From: an uncultured Rhodospirillales bacterium
Lineage (GTDB): Bacteria; Pseudomonadota; Alphaproteobacteria; Rhodospirillales; Defluviicoccaceae
Assembly: GCA_937127205.1 (NCBI GenBank)
Contig: CAKZLS010000491.1
Coordinates: 1-10,589, forward strand
Length of the DNA stretch: 10,589 nt
Direction: 5' to 3'
Part shown: one piece after another, positions 5,933-10,589 of the stretch
Position numbering within the stretch: the stretch's first letter is position 1
Layout of the letters: each line of letters starts with the position of its first letter
Notes under the pieces: generated by a model
What the model saw: the letters and a program-made list of their open reading frames with translations, nothing else
What the model was told of the DNA's origin: nothing
The model's database searches: none
Program-made: the position numbers and the translations under genes

Positions 5933-6085
5933 ATGAAAATCGTAACGAATTTTTCGATTTCCGAAGAGGATTGTGCAAGACGCATAGGTGGAATGAGCGA
6001 GGCGGACACAGATATGAACGGGACCGAGAATCGGATCGCCGTTATCAGCCCGCCGTCAGGGCTCGCTTACTTGGGGGTGGTATGA
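5933..6085 (+). other. Doubtful small open frame in the phasin-TetR gap (possible 50-residue peptide or gene remnant)
   Basis: An open frame starts at ATG 5933 (50 residues, MKIVTNFSISEED...) with a nested ATG 5993 (30 residues). Neither has a well-spaced ribosome site: AGGTGG ends one base before the second ATG, and nothing precedes the first. The second half has codon use nearer to coding DNA. I recognise no family. Apart from this frame and the control elements described separately, I see nothing in 5782-6121. Confidence 0.2.
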
Positions 6086-6100
6086 GGTCTTCGCTTCGCG

Positions 6101-6127
6101 CGGCAGTCCAGGGCTAGGGGACTACCG
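6101..6127 (-). terminator. Stem-loop at the 3' end of the TetR-like gene
   Basis: On the plus strand CGGCAGTCC (6101-6109) faces GGACTACCG (6119-6127), giving eight pairs with one internal mismatch and a 9-nt loop. The arm at 6119-6127 overlaps the last codons and stop of the TetR-like gene. There is no T-run, so intrinsic termination is uncertain. Confidence 0.35.
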
Positions 6128-6703
6128 CCGAAACAGGGCAGTAGCGTCGTTGGCCCAACGCTCGGCCCTTTTCAAGTTGCTATCGAGAGCGGCCATGGTC
6201 CGCGCCTGATCCTCGCTGTCGTCACCCAGCCATACCCGCAGCGTGGCCAGATAGATCAACGCAAGACCCTTAATCCGGAGGGTACCCTTGATGCCGTTGG
6301 CGGACAGTCCCGCCGCTTCCAGCATCCAGGCCATGGAATTGGCGAAGCGCGGAGCCATGTCGAGCCCCGCGACCGGATCGGCGGGCAGGCCCCTGAGGAT
6401 CGCGGCGATGGCGTTGCGGTTCGGTCCCAGAGCATCGAACCTGCGCATGACCACCTCGAATAGGCGATCGCGGACGGGTTCTTCCGGGTCGGCGGGGCCC
6501 TCGGCCAGAACCTTCCGATCGACCCGGGTCAGCAAGCCCGCCAACAGCGATGATTTTGTTGGAAACAAACCATAAGCCACGTCCAGCGACACGTCGGCCT
6601 CCGCAACAATCTCGGCCATGGACAAACCGCCCCAACCGGTGATGGGCGCGAGCTCAAGCACCGCGTTAAGGATACGATCTGAGGTTTCCGTTTTGCGTGC
6701 CAT
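6122..6703 (-). CDS. TetR-like / COQ9-family-like protein
   Basis: This is a 193-residue helical protein. The N-terminus looks like a TetR helix-turn-helix: RILNAVLELAPITGWGGLSMAEIVAEADVSLDVAYGLFPTKSSLLAGLL (10-58). In canonical TetR the turn is followed by YYHF; here it is AYGLFPTK. The remainder, with RLFEVVMRRFDAL (80-92), ALIYLATLRVWLGDDSEDQARTMAALDSNL (148-177) and KRAERWAN, recalls the COQ9 C-terminal region, a TetR-derived lipid-binding fold that serves ubiquinone synthesis. It may thus be a regulator or a COQ9-type quinone/lipid-binding protein. ATG 6703 is chosen because GAGGAG (6712-6707) precedes it. The 26 extra residues from 6781 are cysteine- and arginine-rich and unlike the family. 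It lies 110 nt downstream of proC on the same strand. Confidence 0.75.
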   Translation of the reverse strand: MARKTETSDRILNAVLELAPITGWGGLSMAEIVAEADVSLDVAYGLFPTKSSLLAGLLTRVDRKVLAEGPADPEEPVRDRLFEVVMRRFDALGPNRNAIAAILRGLPADPVAGLDMAPRFANSMAWMLEAAGLSANGIKGTLRIKGLALIYLATLRVWLGDDSEDQARTMAALDSNLKRAERWANDATALFRR

Positions 6704-6765
6704 CCGCTCCTCGAACCGTTGGGACCCAATACATCGACACCGGACCGCGCGGACCGGCTTCCCAC

Positions 6766-6795
6766 AAAATATGGCGCACAAAGACCGGCGTTCAA
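6766..6795 (-). promoter_or_regulatory. Candidate promoter for the TetR-like gene
   Basis: On the minus strand TTGAAC (6795 to 6790) and TATTTT (6771 to 6766) are 18 bases apart, in the 110-nt gap after proC. This would give a leader of about 55 nt. An imperfect palindrome (CCGGACC-GC-GGACCGG pattern, 6740-6757) sits just downstream and could be an operator. Matches are moderate, and co-transcription with proC remains possible. Confidence 0.3.
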
Positions 6796-6813
6796 CAGTC
6801 GTGCTTTACAGCG

Positions 6814-7632
6814 TCACGGTTTCGCCAGCTCCCGGGATCGGTGCGCGGCGGCGGATACGGCCGACGACAACAAGGTTCCCAACCCTTTTGAGTCCATCAG
6901 CACCGCCAGTGCCGCCGCCGTCGTGCCGCCGGGACTGGTAACATTTTCCCGAAGAACATGGGGCAAGTCGTCCGAGCGGTAGAGCAGTTCTCCAGCACCG
7001 GCGACCGTTGCTGTTGCCAGCCGAAGGGCGAGGTCGGCCGGGAGGCCCGCGTCGACGCCAGCGTCCGCCAGACACTCGGCGAGTAAAAACACGTAGGCCG
7101 GTCCGCTCCCGGAAACCGCGGTCACCGCGTCCATCAGTGCTTCGTCATCCACCCACGCTACCTCGCCCACCGCTTCCAACAGCCCCATGCACGCGGTCCG
7201 CTGGACGTCCGTGACATGTCCGTTGGCACAGCCGACCGTGATGCCGCGACCGATGGCCGCAGGCGTGTTGGGCATGGCGCGCACGATGGCGGCGTCGCCT
7301 CCGAGCAGATCTTCCAACGATGCGATGGTCCGGCCCGCTGCGACGGAGAGAAAGACCGGATGGATGTCGAGGAAACGGGTGTAAGCCGGCACCACGTCGG
7401 CCAGGACTTGCGGCTTGACGGCAAAGACCACGATCGCGGGCTGCGCATCCGCCGGGACATCCTCCGGATGGCCGACAACCTTCACCCGATACGTATCGGC
7501 AAGGGAAACGGCGATGTCGGCGTGAGGTTCGACCACCAGGATCTCCGACGGCATCAGACCCCGTTCCAACCAGCCGGCCAGCATGGCGCCGCCCATCTTG
7601 CCGCCGCCGGCGAGCACAACGGTCACGGACAT
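6814..7632 (-). CDS. proC: Pyrroline-5-carboxylate reductase
   Basis: This is a 272-residue cytosolic enzyme that reduces 1-pyrroline-5-carboxylate to L-proline with NAD(P)H, the last step of proline synthesis. The N-terminal Rossmann motif is LAGGGKMGGAML (7-18), followed by FAVKPQVLADV (70-80), SVAAGRTIASLE (96-107) and RAMPNTPAAIGRGITV (118-133). The C-terminal dimerisation and substrate region has SGSGPAYVFLLAE (174-186) and the family signature VTSPGGTTAAALAVL (231-245). Length and all motifs are normal. ATG 7632 is preceded by GAGG five bases away. It begins only 7 nt after the stop of the ybjN-like gene, so the two form an operon and are probably translationally coupled. No terminator is evident before the TetR-like gene. 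Confidence 0.97.
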   Translation of the reverse strand: MSVTVVLAGGGKMGGAMLAGWLERGLMPSEILVVEPHADIAVSLADTYRVKVVGHPEDVPADAQPAIVVFAVKPQVLADVVPAYTRFLDIHPVFLSVAAGRTIASLEDLLGGDAAIVRAMPNTPAAIGRGITVGCANGHVTDVQRTACMGLLEAVGEVAWVDDEALMDAVTAVSGSGPAYVFLLAECLADAGVDAGLPADLALRLATATVAGAGELLYRSDDLPHVLRENVTSPGGTTAAALAVLMDSKGLGTLLSSAVSAAAHRSRELAKP

Positions 7633-7639
7633 GGAGGCC

Positions 7640-8140
7640 TCAAGCCTCTCCGACGGTATCGATCATCGCCGCGGCGAGCGCATCGGCAGGCGGCTTTCCG
7701 CCCCACATGACATACTGGAACGCGGGGAAGAACCGCTCGGTTTCCCAAATGGCATTCTCCACCAGATCCTCGATCTGCTCGACGGTAGGACCGCGGCTGC
7801 CGCGCATGGGCAGGGCGTGACGGTAGGTGAGAAGCCCTTCATCTTGCCAGACCGCGAAGTGACCCATCCACAACTTCTCGTTGGCCAGGGCCAGCAGCTC
7901 GTTCACCGAACCGATCTTTTCGGCCGGCACCCGGTTATCCACCGCGAGCGTGAAATGCATAGCGCTGGCGGCATCGTTCCAGGCAAAATAGATGTTGTAG
8001 TCACACCAGCGGCCGGGAACCTGAACGGCGAGCTCCTGATCGTTGGGGCGGTCGAATATCCAATTGTTGGCGGCGATCAGATGCTCGATGACATCAAGGG
8101 GACTGCCCCTCTCGGCTTCGAGCGAGCGCATGACGGTCAT
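7640..8140 (-). CDS. YbjN domain-containing protein
   Basis: This is a 166-residue protein of the YbjN family (bacterial sensory-transduction-regulator-like domain, fold related to type III secretion chaperones). Recognisable parts are PLDVIEHLIAANNWIFDR (14-31), LAVQVPGRWCDYNIYFAWND (37-56), MHFTLAVDNRVPAEK (61-75), VNELLALANEKLWMGHF (79-95) and LLTYRHALPMRG (103-114). YbjN proteins have no firmly known biochemical role; in E. coli YbjN overexpression affects motility and stress responses. The start at 8140 is supported by AGGAGAGG (8154-8147), six bases upstream. In many alphaproteobacteria, as I recall, this gene precedes proC as here. No signal peptide or membrane segment is visible. Confidence 0.9.
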   Translation of the reverse strand: MTVMRSLEAERGSPLDVIEHLIAANNWIFDRPNDQELAVQVPGRWCDYNIYFAWNDAASAMHFTLAVDNRVPAEKIGSVNELLALANEKLWMGHFAVWQDEGLLTYRHALPMRGSRGPTVEQIEDLVENAIWETERFFPAFQYVMWGGKPPADALAAAMIDTVGEA

Positions 8141-8195
8141 TTTCAGCCTCTCCTAAGATTATCGGTGAAGTCATTTGGCGGACCGTTTGCATCAT

Positions 8196-8272
8196 GTGTT
8201 CAACATTTCGTGTTAAACGCGATATGTTGACGTTACGTTACGTCTCTCCACTAAACCTAGGTTGCCAGAACC
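8196..8272. promoter_or_regulatory. Cluster of short palindromes upstream of the ybjN-like gene
   Basis: This part of the 290-nt gap is richer in A/T than the flanking genes and holds several dyads. TGTTCAACA (8197-8205) is palindromic, and a near-copy, GTGTTAAAC (8210-8218), lies 14 bases after GTGTTCAAC (8196-8204). GACGTTACGTTACGTC (8229-8244) has arms GACGT/ACGTC and an internal GTTAC direct repeat. AACCTAGGTT (8254-8263) is a perfect 10-bp palindrome followed by a further AACC (8269-8272). They may be operators for the ybjN-proC promoter, but I cannot assign a regulator. Confidence 0.35.
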
Positions 8273-8355
8273 CTAACCCGTGCGCAAGTCACGAATTCAT
8301 GAAAATTGCAGGAATGTGTGGATAATCGGCAAGGTTGTTGCCGCCGAACGGGGGC

Positions 8356-8390
8356 AAAAGTCCACCAGTCCCGCCCGCGAGGCGGGCTGG
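8356..8390 (-). terminator. Rho-independent terminator of ubiK
   Basis: On the minus strand, about 40 nt past the ubiK stop, CCAGCCCGCC (8390 to 8381) pairs with GGCGGG-A-CTGG (8375 to 8365): ten base pairs with one bulged A and a 5-nt loop. A TTTT run (8359 to 8356) follows after a few bases. A strong stem plus a T-run makes this the most convincing terminator in the window. Confidence 0.7.
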
Positions 8391-8430
8391 CCGCGCGAAA
8401 GTCCTCGTTCTACGCGGACGTTGCGGCCGG

Positions 8431-8736
8431 CTATGATGACGTCGCGTCCGGCGTTTCGGTCTTGGCGGCGCGGGATCGGCGCTTCGGCTTGGTCGCCAGC
8501 TTGGCCTCCAGTTCGGCCACGCGCTTTTCCAGCTTTTCCTGTTCGGCTCGGGCGTTGGCGGCGGTTTCCTGGACCGCTTCGAACTCCTCGCGGGTGATCA
8601 CGGCCAGGTCGCTCATGTAACGCTCGATCTGCGCGCGGACCAAGCCGTCCAGTTCCTCGCGAACCCCGGTGAAGGCGGTGGCGGCGCCGCTGGCCACTTT
8701 GGCCAGATCGTCGAAGAGGCGATTGCTCGTCTGCAT
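8431..8736 (-). CDS. ubiK: UbiK family accessory factor (BMFP-type, ubiquinone biosynthesis)
   Basis: This is a 101-residue protein of the membrane fusogenic (BMFP/YqiC) family. In E. coli UbiK trimerises through a C-terminal coiled coil and assists the soluble ubiquinone-synthesis complex through UbiJ. An amphipathic N-terminal half, SNRLFDDLAKVASGAATAFTG (4-24), is followed by the family signature DLAVITREEFEAVQE (43-57). A coiled coil with Leu/Val heptads spans about 58-82 (QEKLEKRVAELEAKL), and the tail is basic and disordered (KPKRRSRAAK). ATG 8736 is preferred: GGGGA lies about 8 bases upstream. The longer frame from 8781 would add 15 residues that the family lacks. It is divergent from lgt and has its own terminator. 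Confidence 0.9.
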   Translation of the reverse strand: MQTSNRLFDDLAKVASGAATAFTGVREELDGLVRAQIERYMSDLAVITREEFEAVQETAANARAEQEKLEKRVAELEAKLATKPKRRSRAAKTETPDATSS

Positions 8737-8780
8737 ACTGTTCTTCCCCAGGTCTTGGTTTGTACGATGGATTAATCGCA

Positions 8781-8809
8781 AATATGGTCGGTCGACCCGG
8801 GCCGCGCAA
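8781..8809 (-). promoter_or_regulatory. Candidate ubiK promoter
   Basis: On the minus strand TTGCGC (8809 to 8804) and CATATT (8786 to 8781) are exactly 17 bases apart, about 40 nt upstream of the ubiK start. The -35 matches the consensus at three positions and the -10 at four. It lies back to back with the candidate lgt promoter. Confidence 0.3.
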
Positions 8810-8818
8810 CCGCCAACC

Positions 8819-8834
8819 CTGCCGCTTGCGGCAG
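8819..8834. promoter_or_regulatory. GC-rich inverted repeat between ubiK and lgt
   Basis: CTGCCGC-TT-GCGGCAG is a perfect 16-nt palindrome in the divergent gap. It overlaps the -35 region of the candidate lgt promoter (8826-8831). It could be an operator, or a short hairpin in any transcript crossing the gap. Confidence 0.4.
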
Positions 8835-8855
8835 ACCGGAACCCGATCCTATAAG
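8826..8855 (+). promoter_or_regulatory. Candidate lgt promoter
   Basis: TTGCGG (8826-8831) and TATAAG (8850-8855, 4/6 match with the key TATA) are 18 bases apart. The start would fall near 8862, giving a leader of about 40 nt before ATG 8902. Confidence 0.4.
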
Positions 8856-8901
8856 AAGTGCCGGGCGTTCAACCGAGCCCGCGCAAGGAGATTTGCCTGG
8901 C

Positions 8902-9804
8902 ATGACCTTCGTCATTCCCTATCCCGTCATCGACCCGGTGCTGTTCGAGATCGGGCCGTTCGCGCTTCGCTGGTACGCGCTTGCCTACGTCATCGGCTTG
9001 GTGCTCGGCTGGCGCTACGCCCGGAGGCTGTGCCGCCGCCAACCCAGTCCCGCCACCGAAACCGACATGGACGACTTTCTGGTGTGGGCGACGCTGGGGG
9101 TGCTGCTGGGCGGCCGTCTCGGCTACGTGCTGTTCTACAAGTCCGGCTACTACCTGGACAATCCGCTAGCCGCGCTGGAGGTGTGGAAAGGCGGCATGTC
9201 GTTCCACGGCGGCCTGCTCGGTGTGGTCATCGCCACGCTTCTGTTCTGCCGGGTCCGCAAAATCCCCACCCTGGCCTTCGGCGACATTATCTTCTGTGTG
9301 GCGCCCATCGGTCTGTTGCTCGGCCGTCTCGCCAATTTCATCAACGGCGAACTGGCGGGCCGGGTCACCGACGTTCCGTGGGCCATGGTCTTTCCCGGCT
9401 GGGGCCCCGAGCCCCGCCACCCCAGCCAGCTCTACGAGGCGGCGCTGGAGGGCCTGCTGCTGTTGGTGGTTCTGAACGTGTTGTGGCGCCGGGACGCGGT
9501 CCGTCTGCGGCCCGGCTTCCTGGGCGGCGTGTTCCTGATCGGCTACGCGCTCGCCCGCAGCTTCGTGGAGCTGTTCCGCCAGCCCGACGCCCACCTCGGC
9601 GAACTGGCCGCCGGCACCACAATGGGACAATGGCTGTCCGCGCCCATGTTCATCATCGGGGTCATCCTCATCATCCGCGCGCTGATGCGCGACAAGACCC
9701 CGCCGCAGGCTCCGGACTCTCAGAGAAAGCCGCCACCCCCTCCCAGAAAGCACCCGCCCCGAAAGCCCCCTACCGGGAAGTCCAATAAGAAGGGAGCAGC
9801 GTGA
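8902..9804 (+). CDS. lgt: Prolipoprotein diacylglyceryl transferase
   Basis: This is an inner-membrane enzyme that moves diacylglycerol from phosphatidylglycerol to the lipobox cysteine of prolipoproteins, the first step of lipoprotein maturation. It has about seven hydrophobic segments. Family residues are present: RWYALAYVIG (23-32), GGRLGYVLFY (70-79), MSFHGGLLG with H102, the signature GRLANFINGELAGR with R142, N145 and G153 (141-154), and RHPSQLYEA (172-180). ATG 8902 lies 11 bases after AAGGAG (8885-8890). TTG 8893 is in frame but only 2 bases from that site, so I prefer the ATG, giving 300 residues. The last 34 residues are a proline- and lysine-rich hydrophilic tail that Lgt usually lacks. 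The stop overlaps the next gene by 4 nt. Confidence 0.96.
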   Translation: MTFVIPYPVIDPVLFEIGPFALRWYALAYVIGLVLGWRYARRLCRRQPSPATETDMDDFLVWATLGVLLGGRLGYVLFYKSGYYLDNPLAALEVWKGGMSFHGGLLGVVIATLLFCRVRKIPTLAFGDIIFCVAPIGLLLGRLANFINGELAGRVTDVPWAMVFPGWGPEPRHPSQLYEAALEGLLLLVVLNVLWRRDAVRLRPGFLGGVFLIGYALARSFVELFRQPDAHLGELAAGTTMGQWLSAPMFIIGVILIIRALMRDKTPPQAPDSQRKPPPPPRKHPPRKPPTGKSNKKGAA

Positions 9805-10589
9805 GCGAATTAGACGCGCTGTTGCGCCCGCGCATCACCGCCGACGGGCCGCTGAGCGTCGCGGACTACATGGCCGAAGCCCTTGGCCACCCCGAGTACG
9901 GCTACTACATGGGCCGCGATCCCTTCGGCGTGGCCGGCGACTTCACCACCGCGCCGGAAGTCTCGCAAATGTTCGGCGAGCTGATCGGACTGTGGTGCCG
10001 GGTGGTGTGGGAGACCCTGGGCCGTCCGGCACCGTTCAGCCTGGTGGAGCTGGGACCCGGCCGCGGCACCCTCATGGCCGACGCTCTTCGGGCTGCAATC
10101 GCGACCCCCGGCGGCCAGGCCTTCGCGGGCGCGCTCCGCCTCCACCTGGTGGAGACCAGCCCGGCGCTCCGCCGGCGCCAGCGCCAGACCCTGGCGGCGG
10201 CCCATCCGCAGCACACACCGCGCTGGCATGACCGTTTCGCCAGCGTCCCGGACGGTCCCCTGATCGTCGTGGCCAACGAGTTTTTCGATGCCCTGCCAGT
10301 GCATCAATACGTGCGGTCCGGCGACCGGTGGCTGGAGCGCAAGGTGGGCTTGGAGAACGACCGCCTGGCCTTCGTTCAGAGACCGACCACCGCCCCGCCG
10401 GTGCCGCCCGGTCTCACGGACGTGATGGACGGCAGCCTGGTGGAAGTCTGCCCCGTTGCCGAAGAGATTACCGGCGAGATCGGGGCGCGCATCGCCCGCC
10501 AAGGCGGCGCGGCGCTGGTGATCGATTATGGTCACCGGCGCAGCGCCCCCGGCGACACCCTGCAGGCGGTCCGCGACCACGCCTACGCC
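9801..10589 (+). CDS. MidA/NDUFAF7-family SAM-dependent methyltransferase (3' truncated by window edge)
   Basis: This frame is open to the right edge; 263 residues are visible of a family usually near 350-380. The human relative NDUFAF7 (MidA in Dictyostelium) dimethylates an arginine of the complex I subunit NDUFS2, aiding assembly. The same target is plausible but unproven in bacteria. Visible motifs are LSVADYMAEALGHPEYGYY (18-36), the family hallmark GVAGDFTTAPEVSQMFGELIG (43-63), SAM-binding motif I LVELGPGRGTLMADAL (81-96), VVANEFFDALPVHQY (156-170) and ALVIDYGH (238-245). The GTG start at 9801 overlaps the lgt stop (GTGA) and follows GGGAG (9792-9796). The tight coupling indicates one lgt-led operon; in related genomes, as I recall, this order is common and a laccase-domain gene often follows. 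Confidence 0.93.
   Translation, partial: MSELDALLRPRITADGPLSVADYMAEALGHPEYGYYMGRDPFGVAGDFTTAPEVSQMFGELIGLWCRVVWETLGRPAPFSLVELGPGRGTLMADALRAAIATPGGQAFAGALRLHLVETSPALRRRQRQTLAAAHPQHTPRWHDRFASVPDGPLIVVANEFFDALPVHQYVRSGDRWLERKVGLENDRLAFVQRPTTAPPVPPGLTDVMDGSLVEVCPVAEEITGEIGARIARQGGAALVIDYGHRRSAPGDTLQAVRDHAYA

Noticed and set aside
5781..5978. 65-codon minus-strand frame upstream of the phasin
   Set aside because: It covers the promoter, operators and leader of the phasin gene, and its composition is unlike nearby coding regions.
6704..6781. 26-residue N-terminal extension of the TetR-like protein
   Set aside because: The extension is rich in Cys and Arg, has no family similarity and no good ribosome site. 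ATG 6703 has GAGGAG upstream.
8737..8781. 15-residue N-terminal extension of UbiK
   Set aside because: Family members begin near the SNRLFDDLAK segment, and ATG 8736 has its own ribosome site. The extension also overlaps the leader of the candidate promoter.
9810..10580. 256-codon minus-strand open frame at the right end
   Set aside because: It is antisense to the MidA-type gene, whose plus-strand frame shows all family motifs and a start overlapping the lgt stop.
1..10589. Defence system, prophage, integrative element or biosynthetic cluster
   Set aside because: Every confident gene is a common chromosomal family. No integrase, transposase, toxin-antitoxin pair, nuclease/helicase set or tRNA attachment site was seen, and composition is even across the window except at short control regions.

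Overview
The window looks like chromosomal housekeeping DNA from a GC-rich alphaproteobacterium, most likely a member of or near the Rhodospirillales. The clues are the combination of families (CsaA-type tRNA-binding protein, phasin, YbjN next to ProC, UbiK, Lgt followed by a MidA/NDUFAF7-type methyltransferase), the frequent GTG/TTG starts and the strong G/C third-position bias. The lineage is an inference from gene content; there is no rRNA or other marker here.

Layout. At 1-240 lies the tail of an unrecognised + strand gene, then a 7-nt periodic GTAG array running into a REP-like hairpin. A zinc-less MDR/quinone-oxidoreductase gene (+) converges on ilvE (-) over a stem-loop. ilvE diverges from a three-gene + operon: MarR regulator, OmpR-type response regulator and EnvZ-like histidine kinase. 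The MarR-regulator pair resembles the PetP/PetR pair of Rhodobacter. The kinase gene converges on csaA (-). Next is a phasin gene (-) with its own terminator and a long AT-rich upstream region carrying two PhaR-type operators. A TetR/COQ9-like gene (-), proC (-) and ybjN-like gene (-) follow, the last two nearly abutting. ubiK (-) and lgt (+) are divergent, and lgt overlaps a MidA-type gene by 4 nt; that gene runs off the right edge.

How the genes fit together. Most are independent core functions: branched-chain amino acid and proline synthesis, lipoprotein maturation, a polyhydroxyalkanoate granule protein, and signal transduction. Several touch the respiratory chain or quinones through their families (UbiK, COQ9-like fold, NDUFAF7-like, possible PetPR), but nothing in the sequence links them into one pathway.

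I found no defence system, integrase, IS element, CRISPR array, tRNA or rRNA. The most interesting signals are non-coding: the phasin control region, the nested ilvE/marR promoters with palindromes, and the GTAG heptad array with its REP-like hairpin. I do not see evidence for an undescribed multi-gene system.
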